From Oscillospiraceae bacterium (lineage in GTDB: Bacteria; Bacillota; Clostridia; Oscillospirales; Ruminococcaceae): 64,000 nucleotides of DNA. The stretch is from the NCBI GenBank assembly GCA_902798695.1, contig CADBXK010000001.1, positions 682,001 through 746,000 on the forward strand, in the 5' to 3' direction. Of the stretch, positions 44,868 to 54,776 are shown piece after piece. The translations under genes and the position numbers were made by a program. Below the pieces are notes generated by a model. That model saw only the letters and a program-made list of their open reading frames with translations, ran no database searches and was not told where the DNA came from. Numbering within the stretch: the first letter of the stretch is position 1; each line of letters begins with the position of its first letter.

Positions 44868-46214
44868 ATGGCAAAGGAAATGACTCATGGGAAACCCATA
44901 AAACTTATATTTTTATTTATGATACCACTACTAATAGGTAATATTGTTCAACAGCTATATAATATGGCAGATTCTGTAATTGTTGGAAAATTTGTAGGTG
45001 TTAACGCTTTAGCTGGGGTTGGAATTGCAAGTTCACTATTATTCATGTCAATGGGTTTTGTTTTGGGTCTTTGCAATGGATTTTCTGTTGTTTTAGCTCA
45101 AAGATTCGGTGCTGGAAGCAAAGTTGGCGTAAGAAGATCTATAACAACATCAATATATCTCGGTTTGTTTTTCACAACAATTATTACGATAATTAGCGTA
45201 ATATTTACCCGAAGTCTTTTAGTTCTTATAAACACCCCTGAAGAAGTAATAGATTCTGCGTTAACTTTTATTTTAATATCATCATATGGTATGTTCTCGT
45301 TGATGTCATATAATTTATTCTCAGGAATTCTTAGAGCTATCGGAGACAGCAAAACACCTTTATATTTTCTTATTTTTTCTGCAATATTAAATGCCATTTT
45401 TAATTTTTTAGCTGTCGCCATCTTTAATTTTGGTGTAGCAGGATCGGCCATGTCTACAGTTGTTTCTCAAATAATATCTTCTGTTCTTTGTGCTTTGCAT
45501 ATGTTTAGAAAATATGAAATAATTAGACCTAAAAAAACTGACTGGAAAATAAATTGGCCATATGTATGGCTTCATATAAAAATTGGCTTTCCTATGGCTT
45601 TAGAATTTGCCGTAACAGCTGTTGGAATTATAATACTGCAAGGTGCAATAAACAATTTAGGTCCTAACATAGTTGCGGGCTTTACAACTGCCATGAAAAT
45701 TGAAAACATAATAATTGCAGCTTTCATAGCCCTCGCATCCGCTGTTTCTACATATACCGCACAAAATTTTGGTGCTAGAAACTATAAAAGAATAGTAAGT
45801 GGGGCCAAATCTAACATAATAATAGGCATGCTTGTTTGCTTAATATTTAGCTTAGTGTTATTCCTTTTCTGGGATGTTTTTGTTGGCTTATTTGTTAATG
45901 AAGGTGAATTTGAAGTTCGAGCAGCTGCAAAGCAATATATGCTTATTGCTATATTAAACTATCCTGTTTTATGCTTACTAATTACTTTTAGATGTCTTGT
46001 TCAGAGTCTTGGAAGAACAGTTGTTCCTGTTTTAGCTGGTTTTTCCGAAGTCGCAATGCGTTCTATAGGTGCTTTTTTCCTTTCAAATGTTTTAGGATTC
46101 ACAGGAATATGCTATGCACCAGTATTATCTTGGTATGCTGCATTTTTCATGATAATAACCTCATATATTTTTGCTATCATAAAATTAAAAAAACAATTTA
46201 CTAAGAAATGTTAA
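44868..46214 (+). CDS. MATE family efflux transporter
   Basis: A 12-helix Na+ or H+ coupled multidrug/toxin exporter of the plasma membrane, 448 residues. Typical N-terminal features are FLFMIPLLIGNIVQQLYNMA and DSVIVGKFVGVNALAGVG. The repeat in the second half begins MALEFAVTAVGIIILQGAIN, and an AQNFGARNYKR loop matches the family. ATG 44868 follows AAAGG by 11 nt; an in-frame TTG 9 nt upstream is less likely. The substrate cannot be told. It converges with the ROK-like regulator gene and shares a terminator with it. Confidence 0.93.
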   Translation: MAKEMTHGKPIKLIFLFMIPLLIGNIVQQLYNMADSVIVGKFVGVNALAGVGIASSLLFMSMGFVLGLCNGFSVVLAQRFGAGSKVGVRRSITTSIYLGLFFTTIITIISVIFTRSLLVLINTPEEVIDSALTFILISSYGMFSLMSYNLFSGILRAIGDSKTPLYFLIFSAILNAIFNFLAVAIFNFGVAGSAMSTVVSQIISSVLCALHMFRKYEIIRPKKTDWKINWPYVWLHIKIGFPMALEFAVTAVGIIILQGAINNLGPNIVAGFTTAMKIENIIIAAFIALASAVSTYTAQNFGARNYKRIVSGAKSNIIIGMLVCLIFSLVLFLFWDVFVGLFVNEGEFEVRAAAKQYMLIAILNYPVLCLLITFRCLVQSLGRTVVPVLAGFSEVAMRSIGAFFLSNVLGFTGICYAPVLSWYAAFFMIITSYIFAIIKLKKQFTKKC

Positions 46215-46232
46215 AAACACTCAAATTGAAAC

Positions 46233-46271
46233 AAAAAATAGGTAAGAATTTAAATCTCTTACCTATTTTTT
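46233..46271. terminator. Bidirectional terminator
   Basis: AAAAAATAGGTAAGA (46233-46247) pairs with TCTTACCTATTTTTT (46257-46271), between the convergent MATE and ROK-like genes. It overlaps the last codons of the latter. Confidence 0.88.
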
Positions 46272-47509
46272 TTGATAAACATTGGGTCATAGCCCCCATA
46301 TTTAATCAACACATCTTTTACAGCAATAGCACATCCCGCCAAGAAATTAGTTCTCACACTTATTTTACTAATGCATATTTTTTCAAACAATTCTTTTGGT
46401 AAAAATTCCTTCAAACTCTTATTAAAACAATCTGAAAAATTTGAATTTTCAAAAATTTGTCCAAAAAATATTATTTTATCGGTATTAAGCAACCGACTAC
46501 AGTTATAAACTCCAACAGCAATCCACTCACATGCTTCATTAAAAATGTTACGCACCGCACTATCTATTTTCACATTAGAGTCAAACAAAACCAACTCACT
46601 AATAGACATATCTTTTTCCTTAGCCATTTTATATAACTTTGTGTCTTTATCCCCATAATATATTTTATCTACAATTTTTTTCAAAGCAAAGACAGAAGCA
46701 TGTTTATTAATAGAATCTAATTTGTCAAAACTAGACGACACATTTTTACTTACGTGACTAATTATATTTCCAAAATCAACCTTATTTAAAATATAATCTT
46801 CTAATGAACTATTTTTAATAGCAAATGATGCAACTATATTATGTTCATTGCTTATATACAAAAATTTTCTTGAAGAACCTTTTACATCATGCACGCGATA
46901 AAAATCCATTTCAGCAAGCGCTAATCCATTTGTTAGCTCATCAAAACAAGCAAAAATCCCCATTTGCTCTCTTATAACAGTTGCTACTTCATTATATAGA
47001 TCCTCTTTGTCCATATTTCCTTCAAAAAATGATTCATTCAAACAAATTCCCATAGCTAAAACATCTTTTGAAGATAGACAATTTTCTTCTAAAATTTCTT
47101 TACAGCCAGAAATGATCGTCCTAAGCAAATAGGTAACATTTTTTGTATCTTGTAAATTATAGTAACGCTTTCCTAAAACACTTCCATTAATATTAGACAA
47201 ACCAACATTAACTGTTTTTCTCTCAACTGCTACTCCAAACACAAATTTAAAATCAGGAGATATTTCTAAATATACTCTATTCGGTCCAGGTGTATTAGAA
47301 GAATCAAGTGGATGATGTGACGTTTCCCTAATAAGTCCTTCTTCAATCATCTCTTTTGTTATAATTGTTATCGCCGAACGAGTAAGCCCTAATTCTTTAG
47401 CCATATCAACCCTAGAAACAAAATCGCTATTTCTCAACAACCGCAAAATTTGACTTCTATTTTTCATTTTTGCATTTAATCTAATAGTTGTCTCTTTTTC
47501 TCGACTCAA
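46259..47509 (-). CDS. ROK/NagC-like transcriptional regulator, degenerate sugar-kinase domain
   Basis: 416 residues with an N-terminal winged helix (KMKNRSQILRLLRNSDFVSR, then VDMAKELGLTRSAITIITKE) as in NagC/XylR repressors, followed by a ROK-type domain. The ROK hallmarks are worn. Where an ATP-binding D-x-G-x-T is expected the protein reads FGVAVERKTVNVGLSNINGS, and the CxCGxxGC zinc motif is absent. It may thus bind DNA and an effector without kinase function. The TTG start at 47509 is about 10 nt after AGAGAGG. No sugar operon is adjacent, so the regulated genes are unknown. Confidence 0.75.
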   Translation of the reverse strand: MSREKETTIRLNAKMKNRSQILRLLRNSDFVSRVDMAKELGLTRSAITIITKEMIEEGLIRETSHHPLDSSNTPGPNRVYLEISPDFKFVFGVAVERKTVNVGLSNINGSVLGKRYYNLQDTKNVTYLLRTIISGCKEILEENCLSSKDVLAMGICLNESFFEGNMDKEDLYNEVATVIREQMGIFACFDELTNGLALAEMDFYRVHDVKGSSRKFLYISNEHNIVASFAIKNSSLEDYILNKVDFGNIISHVSKNVSSSFDKLDSINKHASVFALKKIVDKIYYGDKDTKLYKMAKEKDMSISELVLFDSNVKIDSAVRNIFNEACEWIAVGVYNCSRLLNTDKIIFFGQIFENSNFSDCFNKSLKEFLPKELFEKICISKISVRTNFLAGCAIAVKDVLIKYGGYDPMFIKKNR

Positions 47510-47579
47510 CTCACTAGCACCTCTCTCTTACTAAACAATAATTAGATATTCTTTATTGTTATCTAACAGTGAATCCTTT

Positions 47580-47729
47580 TTATATTTGCCAACTATATTC
47601 ACAATTACGGCATATAGCCATTTTTGTTGTTTTGGTTTTTGGAGACCCAGCAATAAGAGATGAAATCCATCCATAAAATACACTCTTAACATAAATTTCA
47701 CCATACTAGCAAACAAATATATTAAACAT
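47580..47729 (-). pseudogene. Remnant or TAG-interrupted small zinc-knuckle protein
   Basis: A frame from ATG 47729 reads seven codons, meets TAG (47708-47706), then continues open for 41 codons to TAA at 47580. The product would end YGWISSLIAGSPKTKTTKM, then AICRNCEYSWQI. The C-x2-C near the end, the closing aromatic residues and the basic stretch look like a real small protein rather than chance. No good Shine-Dalgarno lies before the ATG (GAGG abuts it). It could be a decayed gene or a recoded stop. Confidence 0.35.
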
Positions 47730-48031
47730 CCTCTTTTTTAGTGTACTTCTAATAGTTGAATGGTTAACATCACTGCTCCCCTATTCAGGTCAAAACTGAC
47801 ATAACTATTCTCCCAACACCCATATATTTTTTCTAGCCTATTATTAAATAATTTAACTAACTAAAAAAATTTTATCAATAACCTATGGTATTTGTCAATA
47901 AAAAACCAAACACCCTACCCTATTTCAAACTATTAAACATTTTGACTGATATATAAATTTATGTTATCATGTCTTGGTAGATATACATATATGTATTAAC
48001 ACATTTTTTGTTTTGGAGTGTGATTTTAATT
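47730..48031 (+). other. Region upstream of ychF with its promoter
   Basis: No gene seen. TTGACT (47942-47947), 17-nt spacer, TATCAT (47965-47970) with an extended TG gives the ychF promoter. Confidence 0.6.
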
Positions 48032-49129
48032 ATGAAACTAGGCATGGTTGGACTTCCAAATGTTGGAAAGAGTACTTTATTTAATGCTCTTGCAGGTGGT
48101 GGCGCCCAATCTGCAAACTATCCTTTTTGCACAATTGAGCCAAATGTTGGAATTGTCTCTGTTCCAGATATTAGATTAGACAAACTATCAGAAATATATC
48201 ATCCTAAAAAAGTTACCCCAGCTATCCTAGAATTTGTTGATATTGCTGGATTAGTTAAAGGTGCTTCAAAAGGAGAAGGCCTTGGTAATAAATTTCTAGC
48301 AAATATAAGAGAGGTTGACGCTATAATCCACGTAGTGCGTTGTTTCGAAGATCCTAATATAGTTCATGTTGATGGATCTATAGATCCCGTTCGAGACATT
48401 GAAACAATAAATCTAGAATTAATCTTTTCAGACATTGAAATTTTACAGAGAAGAATAGACAAATTAAAAAAACAAGCTAAGGGAGATAAATCTTTGCTTG
48501 GTCAGATTTCTGTTTTGGAAGATTTATTAAAGTGGTTGGAAGATGGAAAAAGTGCTAGGGGATTTGAACCATCTTCAGAAGACGACCAAAAACTAATTGA
48601 TTCTTTAGGCCTACTTTCAAACAAACCAATAATATACGCAGCTAATCTATCAGAAGATGACTATAAATCCGGACTAGATTCCCACTTTGCTTTTAAAAAA
48701 GTTATGGAATTTGCAAAATCCGAAAATGCAGCAATATTCCCAATATGTGCTAAAATTGAAGAAGAATTGAGCGATATGTCTTTGGAAGACAAAAAATTAT
48801 TTTTAGAAGATCTTGGGCTATCCGAATCTGGTTTGGACAGAATAATTAAAACCAGCTACGATCTACTAGGCTTGATATCATATTTAACAGCTGGTGAACC
48901 TGAAGTTAGAGCATGGACAATTTCTAAAGGAACCCTCGCTCCACAAGCAGCTGGAAAAATTCACACAGACTTTGAAAAAGGTTTTATTAGAGCAGAAGTT
49001 ATTGCTTTTGACGATTTTATAAAATATGGTGATATGGCTGCCGCTAAAGAAAAAGGTTTAGTTAGACTAGAAGGAAAAAACTACGTTATGCAAGATGGAG
49101 ATATTGTATTATTTAGATTCAATGTATAA
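48032..49129 (+). CDS. ychF: Redox-regulated ATPase YchF (OLA1 family)
   Basis: A universally conserved Obg-related P-loop ATPase that binds ribosomes and is linked to stress control. 365 residues. It starts [15 protein letters not shown] (G1), then [12 protein letters not shown], the [21 protein letters not shown]3 region, an NLSED-type G4 element that shifts preference to ATP, and a C-terminal TGS domain ([20 protein letters not shown]). GGAG lies 13 nt before ATG. Own promoter and terminator. Confidence 0.96.
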   Translation: MKLGMVGLPNVGKSTLFNALAGGGAQSANYPFCTIEPNVGIVSVPDIRLDKLSEIYHPKKVTPAILEFVDIAGLVKGASKGEGLGNKFLANIREVDAIIHVVRCFEDPNIVHVDGSIDPVRDIETINLELIFSDIEILQRRIDKLKKQAKGDKSLLGQISVLEDLLKWLEDGKSARGFEPSSEDDQKLIDSLGLLSNKPIIYAANLSEDDYKSGLDSHFAFKKVMEFAKSENAAIFPICAKIEEELSDMSLEDKKLFLEDLGLSESGLDRIIKTSYDLLGLISYLTAGEPEVRAWTISKGTLAPQAAGKIHTDFEKGFIRAEVIAFDDFIKYGDMAAAKEKGLVRLEGKNYVMQDGDIVLFRFNV

Positions 49130-49155
49130 GTTTTAATGACTTTATCTGAAAATTT

Positions 49156-49191
49156 AAAGACAAGATGGCTCTATATTTTCGTCTTGTCTTT
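49156..49191 (+). terminator. Terminator after ychF
   Basis: AAAGACAAGA (49156-49165) pairs with TCTTGTCTTT (49182-49191), followed by TTATTATTT. Confidence 0.85.
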
Positions 49192-49238
49192 TTATTATTT
49201 ACAAAATTTTCAATCTTAGTAATATTCATTTTAAAACA

Positions 49239-49267
49239 TTGTGTTTTTTTAAACAATGTGTTATAAT
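49239..49267 (+). promoter_or_regulatory. Candidate promoter for the Cof-type phosphatase
   Basis: A weak -35 (TTGTGT, 49239-49244), 17-nt spacer and TATAAT (49262-49267). An inverted repeat ACATTGT/ACAATGT (49236-49242 and 49253-49259) overlaps the promoter and might be an operator. Confidence 0.45.
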
Positions 49268-49306
49268 GATACGTACGATTGTTTTTATTTTGGGGGTTTT
49301 AGGGCA

Positions 49307-50113
49307 ATGATTAAAATGATTGCAACCGATATGGACGGTACTTTGCTTAATTCCAAAAAACAATTAACCCAGAACTCAATTAGAGCAATTTCAGCCGTTA
49401 AAAATATGGGCATTCATTTTGTAGTTGCGAGTGGAAGACAATATTATAATATATATAATGTCTTTAAACAACATAACTTAGATGAAAATGTGAGCTTTTT
49501 AGCTGAAAATGGAACAATAGTTTTTGATAAAGGAAAACTTTTGTTTGCAAACAAACTCGATGATGATCTTGTAAAATCTGCGGTAGAGCTAGTTCGAAAA
49601 ACTCCTAATATATATCCTGTTTTATGCGGTGTTGATTTTGCATATATCGAAGATACTCATCCTAAATTTGTTTCCGAAGTTACCAAATATTTCGATAGAC
49701 GAAAGTTTTTGCCGAATGTTCTTGAGTGTCTACAACACGATAAAATTACTAAAATCGCTCTATTAGATATCACATCAAATTCAGAAACATATGCATACCC
49801 TATTTTTAAACACTTTGAAAAACATGCTCAAATTTTAATATCGGGTCCGGAATGGGTTGATTTAATTAACAAAGGCGTAAATAAAGGATCGTCTGTTGAA
49901 ATGATAGGAGATTTATATAGTTATAATTTTGATCAAAGAATGGCATTTGGTGACTATCTCAATGACGTCGCCCTACTAAAATCTTGCAAATATAGTTTTG
50001 CTGTTGAAAATGCCCATGAAAATTTAAAAAAAGTCGCATATAAAATTTGTCCATCAAATGATCAGGAGGGCGTTGCTAAAACTTTAATTGAATGGTTTAA
50101 TTTAAAGTTTTAA
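49307..50113 (+). CDS. Cof-type HAD-superfamily sugar/nucleotide phosphatase
   Basis: A 268-residue HAD IIB phosphatase of the Cof/YidA group. Motif I is IATDMDGTLLNS (catalytic Asp pair), motif II the VVASGRQYYN region, and motif IV MAFGDYLNDVALLKSC. There is a cap domain between. ATG 49307 lies about 10 nt after GGGGG; the frame is open 51 nt upstream. The substrate cannot be inferred; such enzymes act on phosphosugars or cofactor pyrophosphates. It stands alone between ychF and typA. Confidence 0.9.
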   Translation: MIKMIATDMDGTLLNSKKQLTQNSIRAISAVKNMGIHFVVASGRQYYNIYNVFKQHNLDENVSFLAENGTIVFDKGKLLFANKLDDDLVKSAVELVRKTPNIYPVLCGVDFAYIEDTHPKFVSEVTKYFDRRKFLPNVLECLQHDKITKIALLDITSNSETYAYPIFKHFEKHAQILISGPEWVDLINKGVNKGSSVEMIGDLYSYNFDQRMAFGDYLNDVALLKSCKYSFAVENAHENLKKVAYKICPSNDQEGVAKTLIEWFNLKF

Positions 50114-50222
50114 AATTAAATATTTTTATATTATTAAACTTAAATATAAATATCAAAATAATTCTATGTATAACTATATTGATTTATACATTTAGATATA
50201 ATTGGCAAAGGAGAAAAAAATT

Positions 50223-52043
50223 ATGATTAGAAATAACCTTAGAAATATAGCTATTGTTGCCCATGTTGACCATGGTAAAACAACTTTAGTTGATCAGATG
50301 TTAAAACAAGCTGGTGCATATCGTGAAAATCAGGTTGTTGAAGAAAGAGTTATGGATTCTAATGCACTTGAGCGTGAAAGAGGAATAACAATCCTTTCTA
50401 AAAACACAGCAATTCAATTCGGAGACACTAAAATTAACATAATAGATACTCCTGGACATGCTGACTTTGGTGGAGAAGTTGAGCGTGTTCTAAAAATGGT
50501 TGATGGCGTAATTTTATTGGTAGACGCAGCTGAAGGTCCTATGCCTCAAACTAGATTTGTTACTCAAAAAGCATTGGACTTAGGCTTAAAAATTATAGTT
50601 GTTGTAAATAAAATAGACAAGCCAGATGCTAGGTTGAACGAAATTCCAGATGAAGTTTTAGAACTATTGTTAGATCTAGATGCTAGCGAAGAACAATTAG
50701 AAAGTCCTTTCCTTTTCTGCTCTGGTAGACATGGCACATGCTCTCTATCTCCAGACGAAGAAGGAAAAGACTTAATCCCTCTATTTAACACAATTTTAGA
50801 TCATATCGATCCTCCTTCAGGTGACGAAACTAAATCAACTCAAGTTTTAGTTTCTTCTATAGACTACAACGAATATGTTGGTAGAATAGCTATTGGAAAA
50901 GTAGAGCGCGGAACAATTCGCCAAGGTCAGGAAGTAACTGTTTGTGAATATACTAACAGCACTGATCCATATAAAGGAAAAGTTGTTAACCTATATGAAA
51001 TTGGTGCTTTTGATAGAATAGCTGTAGATAAAGCAACTGTTGGTGATATTGTTTGCATATCTGGAATAGAAAAAATTACAATTGGAGATACTCTTTGCGA
51101 GTTTGGCGAAGTGGATCCGTTGCCATTCGTTAAAATAAGCGAACCAACGGTTGAAATGACTTTTGCAGTTAACGATAGTCCTTTTGCTGGCCGCGAAGGA
51201 AAATTTGTAACTTCGCGTCAAATTCGTGAAAGATTAGAAAAAGAACTTTTAAAAGACGTTTCATTAAAAGTTTCCGATACAGATTCTAGTGAAAAATTTA
51301 ATGTGTGCGGACGCGGTGAAATGCATTTGTCTATATTGATCGAAACCATGAGACGTGAAGGTTTCGAACTAGGCGTTTCTACTCCACGTGTTCTATTCAA
51401 AGAAATAGATGGCGTTAAACATGAGCCGGTTGAACGTTTATCTATAGATGTTCCAGAAGAATTTTTGGGATCTGTTATGGAAAAAATGGGTCTTAGAAAA
51501 GCTGAAATGTTAGAAATGAGTCCACACGGCAACAGAATGAGAATTGAGTTTTTAATTCCATCCCGTGGTCTATTTGGATATAGAAATGAATTTTTAACAG
51601 ACACTAAGGGTGAAGGTATTATGAACTCTGTGTTTGATTCATATCAGCCTTTCAAAGGAGATATTCCTAAACGTCCTACAGGTTCTCTTGTATCTTTTGA
51701 AACTGGTGAGGCCGTAACATATGGGTTATATAACGCTCAAGAACGTGGATCATTATTTATTTCTCCAGGAACTCCCGTTTATGAGGGAATGGTTGTTGGT
51801 TGTTCTCCAAAACAAGAAGACTTGGTTGTTAACGTATGTAAGAAAAAACATGTAACTAACATGAGAGCTTCTGGTTCAGATGATGCTCTAAGACTTGTTC
51901 CTCCACGTAAATTAAGCTTAGAGGAATCTTTAGAGTTTTTAGCGCCAGACGAATTGTTAGAAGTAACACCAGAATCATTAAGAATTAGAAAAGTCATTCT
52001 ATCAAACCAAGTTCGTGCAAAGAAAAACTCAAAAAACAGATAA
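50223..52043 (+). CDS. typA: Ribosome-associated GTPase TypA/BipA
   Basis: A translational GTPase, 606 residues, involved in 50S assembly and stress adaptation. The G domain has [45 protein letters not shown] and [10 protein letters not shown]. Domains II, III and V follow, and the family-specific C-terminal domain has [22 protein letters not shown] 50223 follows AAAGGAG by 10 nt; an in-frame TTG upstream includes that site. First of typA-trmN6-rsmI, tightly spaced. Confidence 0.96.
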   Translation: MIRNNLRNIAIVAHVDHGKTTLVDQMLKQAGAYRENQVVEERVMDSNALERERGITILSKNTAIQFGDTKINIIDTPGHADFGGEVERVLKMVDGVILLVDAAEGPMPQTRFVTQKALDLGLKIIVVVNKIDKPDARLNEIPDEVLELLLDLDASEEQLESPFLFCSGRHGTCSLSPDEEGKDLIPLFNTILDHIDPPSGDETKSTQVLVSSIDYNEYVGRIAIGKVERGTIRQGQEVTVCEYTNSTDPYKGKVVNLYEIGAFDRIAVDKATVGDIVCISGIEKITIGDTLCEFGEVDPLPFVKISEPTVEMTFAVNDSPFAGREGKFVTSRQIRERLEKELLKDVSLKVSDTDSSEKFNVCGRGEMHLSILIETMRREGFELGVSTPRVLFKEIDGVKHEPVERLSIDVPEEFLGSVMEKMGLRKAEMLEMSPHGNRMRIEFLIPSRGLFGYRNEFLTDTKGEGIMNSVFDSYQPFKGDIPKRPTGSLVSFETGEAVTYGLYNAQERGSLFISPGTPVYEGMVVGCSPKQEDLVVNVCKKKHVTNMRASGSDDALRLVPPRKLSLEESLEFLAPDELLEVTPESLRIRKVILSNQVRAKKNSKNR

Positions 52044-52055
52044 CGAGTAATATAT

Positions 52056-52787
52056 ATGGATAATAATAACTTAAAATTTGAAACAGTTGGACAGGGTCTA
52101 CATGTATGCACGTCCCCAGATCATAAATTTGGAACCGATTCTTTTTTGGTTTCAAATTTTTCTGCTCCAAGAAACAAAGATATAGTTTGTGATTTGGGAA
52201 CAGGGTGCGGAATCATTCCTGTTTTGCTACAACGTGATTTTAATCCCAAACAAATTTATGCCATAGACATTCAACAATCTGCCGTTGATCTTGCAAAACA
52301 ATCTGTGATTCGCTCCAACCTACAAGATAAAATAATTGTTAAACAAGCAGACATAAAAAACATTTCTAACCTACCCTTAGATTCTTTTGACGTTGTTGTA
52401 TGCAATCCCCCATATAAGTCGTTAGGTAGTGGCGCAATGAGTAAAAGCAGTAGCGACAAAATAGCTCGCCACGAAACCGCCTGCACTATTGAAGATGTAT
52501 GTTTTGCGGCAAAGAAACTTTTAAAATTTTCTGGAAGATTATGTTTGTGTCAAAGAGCAGAACGCCTAGCAGACACAATCTTTGCCATGAGAAAATTTAA
52601 CATTGAGCCAAAGTCTATTCGTTTTTGTGCAAAAGACAAAAACACTTCTCCATGGATGTTTTTGATTGAAGGAAAAAAGGGATCTAAGCCGTTTTTAAAA
52701 GTTTTGCCTTTACTAGAAGCATATGAAAAAAACGGCGAATTCACAGAAGAACTAAAAAAAATATATGGATGGGGGAGCAAATTTTGA
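52056..52787 (+). CDS. tRNA1(Val) (adenine37-N6)-methyltransferase-like protein (TrmN6)
   Basis: A Rossmann-type SAM methyltransferase of 243 residues. The SAM site is CDLGTGCGIIPVLL and the amino-methylation motif IV is VCNPPYKSLGSG. The start DNNNLKFETVGQGLHVC, followed by DHKFGTDSFLVSNF, is typical of the TrmN6/YfiC group, which methylates A37 of tRNA-Val. Twelve nt after typA. Its last 4 nt overlap the rsmI start. Confidence 0.88.
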   Translation: MDNNNLKFETVGQGLHVCTSPDHKFGTDSFLVSNFSAPRNKDIVCDLGTGCGIIPVLLQRDFNPKQIYAIDIQQSAVDLAKQSVIRSNLQDKIIVKQADIKNISNLPLDSFDVVVCNPPYKSLGSGAMSKSSSDKIARHETACTIEDVCFAAKKLLKFSGRLCLCQRAERLADTIFAMRKFNIEPKSIRFCAKDKNTSPWMFLIEGKKGSKPFLKVLPLLEAYEKNGEFTEELKKIYGWGSKF

Positions 52788-53626
52788 GCGGTATTTTATA
52801 TGTTGTTGGAACTCCTATTGGAAATTTAGGAGATTTTTCTCAAAGAGCAATAGATACTTTAAATAGCGTAGATTTTATTGCTGCAGAAGACACTAGAGTT
52901 ACAATCAAACTCCTAAATAAATTTAATATTAAAAAGCCATTAATAAGCTACCACGAACATAGTAAATCTCAGCGAGCTGACCAAATTATATCTAAACTTT
53001 TAGATGGCGAAAACGCTGCAATTGTTTCGGATGCTGGTATGCCATGCATTTCTGACCCAGGAGAAAAATTAGTTGATATATGTATTGAAAATAATATTGA
53101 CGTTAAAATTGTTCCTGGTCCAACCGCTGCGGTTTCTGCCCTCTGTTTGAGCGGCTTAAACACATCTAGATTTGCTTTTTATGGCTTTCTGTCAACCAAC
53201 CGCAAAAGTAGACTCGACACTCTCCTAGAAGTAAAAAATTTACCTTTAACTCTAATATTCTACGAAGCGCCCCATAAACTAATTTCAACATTAAAAGATC
53301 TCCTTAAACATCTAGGCGATAGAAAAATTACTCTTGTTAAAGAGCTAACAAAAATTCACGAAGATTTTCAAAGAACAACAATATCAGGTGCTTTAAACTT
53401 TTTTGATGAAACAGGAAAATCACCAAAAGGCGAATATGTTTTAATAGTTGATGGAGCAAAAGCAACAAACAATTTAGACAATTCTTCAACCTTAACTGAA
53501 GCCGTAGATTTTGCTAAAAATCTAGTGAAAGAAGGTTTTAAGCCTGTTGACGCGGCAAAGCAAGCAGCCAAAATAACAAATCACAAAAAAAATGAAATAT
53601 ACAGCTTGCTCATATTAGAAAAATAA
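52784..53626 (+). CDS. rsmI: 16S rRNA (cytidine1402-2'-O)-methyltransferase RsmI
   Basis: It methylates the 2'-OH of C1402 in the ribosomal decoding centre. 280 residues. GILYVVGTPIGNLGDFSQRA opens the tetrapyrrole-methylase fold, then FIAAEDTRVTIKLL, LISYHEHS, VSDAGMPCISDPGE and VPGPTAAVSAL. The TTG start at 52784 is 6 nt after GGGGAG and overlaps the trmN6 stop (TTGA), giving translational coupling; an in-frame ATG at 52769 lies too close to the same site. Confidence 0.95.
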   Translation: MSGILYVVGTPIGNLGDFSQRAIDTLNSVDFIAAEDTRVTIKLLNKFNIKKPLISYHEHSKSQRADQIISKLLDGENAAIVSDAGMPCISDPGEKLVDICIENNIDVKIVPGPTAAVSALCLSGLNTSRFAFYGFLSTNRKSRLDTLLEVKNLPLTLIFYEAPHKLISTLKDLLKHLGDRKITLVKELTKIHEDFQRTTISGALNFFDETGKSPKGEYVLIVDGAKATNNLDNSSTLTEAVDFAKNLVKEGFKPVDAAKQAAKITNHKKNEIYSLLILEK

Positions 53627-53634
53627 TACCCAAT

Positions 53635-53682
53635 AAAAAATGTTTTCAACACTTTTGATAGTTAGTGTTGAAAACATTTTTT
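53635..53682. terminator. Bidirectional terminator between rsmI and hemW
   Basis: A 19-bp perfect stem, 53635-53653 with 53664-53682, flanked by A- and T-runs, between convergent genes. Confidence 0.92.
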
Positions 53683-53690
53683 ATTTATAT

Positions 53691-54776
53691 TTATCTAAAC
53701 AAATTTAACAAAATTGCGTTCTGAACCATCATTCCAGCCGGTGTTAAAGATATTCTATCATCTTTCCATTCAATATATTTAGCGCCTTCTAATTTTTTAA
53801 TTTTCAATATTAAATCGTCGTTCCAAAAGCCTCTTTTTTCTAACTCAGAAACACTAACTCCTTTTGTCAACCTCGATCGTAACATAATCCATTCAAAATT
53901 AGCATCTAAAACTTTTTCCTTCTCAACTTTAATAACATCATCAATATAACCATCTATGTTTCTATCATGAAAATATCTAACGCCGTTAACAAATGAATGT
54001 GCACTAGGTCCAAAACCAATATATTCTTCTTGATTCCAATATTTTAAATTATGAACACACTCTCTGGAAGTTTTAGCAAAATTTGAAATTTCATATTGAT
54101 AAAATCCAATTTTTTCAAGCTGACTAACAACAGTTAAATAAATCTCTGCAATTTCGTCCTCACTAGCAATATTATTGGGTTTGTTTAATCCAAAAGGTGT
54201 TTTAGGTTCTATCTTAAGTTGGTAAAACGAACAATGCTGAACATCTAACGATTCAACAAAATCTAATGTTTCAAATATAGTTTTAATTGTTTGCCCCGGT
54301 GCTCCTATTATCATATCTACAGATATATTATCGAAACCCTCTCGCTTCGCACTCTTGATTGCTTTCTCAACCTGATCTAAACTATGCTTCCGTCCCAAAG
54401 CTTTAAGCTCAGCTTCTATTCCAGATTGAACCCCAATAGATAATCTATTTATTCCAATTTTTTTCAAATCAAAAAGTTTTCTATCTGTAAGCGTATTTGG
54501 ATTAGATTCAACTGTTATTTCATTTTCATAGCTAAGTCCATAAGTTTCTACCGCACATTTTACAATTTTTTCTAATTGAATTGGTTCTAATAAAGTTGGA
54601 GTTCCTCCTCCAAAGTAAAGCGTATTCGCAAGCTTATTTCCACCGCACATCTTCATTTCATTCAAAACTGCTTGAACATATTTTTCTTTTTTATCCGTTT
54701 TTGCTTTTATAGAATAAAAATCACAGTAAGGACACTTAGCATCGCAAAAAGGGATATGAACATATAATCCAATCAT
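53691..54776 (-). CDS. hemW: Radical SAM protein HemW (HemN-like, heme chaperone type)
   Basis: A 361-residue radical SAM protein of the HemW branch, which is thought to insert heme rather than oxidise coproporphyrinogen. [20 protein letters not shown] has the CxxxCxxC motif, with only the three cluster cysteines and without the extra N-terminal residues of true Hem[13 protein letters not shown] and IGVQSG are also visible. The C-terminal HemN domain is shortened. It overlaps the lepA stop by 4 nt (ATGA); lepA-hemW is a common Firmicute pair. Confidence 0.93.
   Translation of the reverse strand: MIGLYVHIPFCDAKCPYCDFYSIKAKTDKKEKYVQAVLNEMKMCGGNKLANTLYFGGGTPTLLEPIQLEKIVKCAVETYGLSYENEITVESNPNTLTDRKLFDLKKIGINRLSIGVQSGIEAELKALGRKHSLDQVEKAIKSAKREGFDNISVDMIIGAPGQTIKTIFETLDFVESLDVQHCSFYQLKIEPKTPFGLNKPNNIASEDEIAEIYLTVVSQLEKIGFYQYEISNFAKTSRECVHNLKYWNQEEYIGFGPSAHSFVNGVRYFHDRNIDGYIDDVIKVEKEKVLDANFEWIMLRSRLTKGVSVSELEKRGFWNDDLILKIKKLEGAKYIEWKDDRISLTPAGMMVQNAILLNLFR

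Noticed and set aside
47531..47716. 61-codon minus-strand frame upstream of the ROK-like gene
   Set aside because: The neighbouring frame over the same bases has a more protein-like tail (CRNCEYSWQI). This one looks like a shadow.
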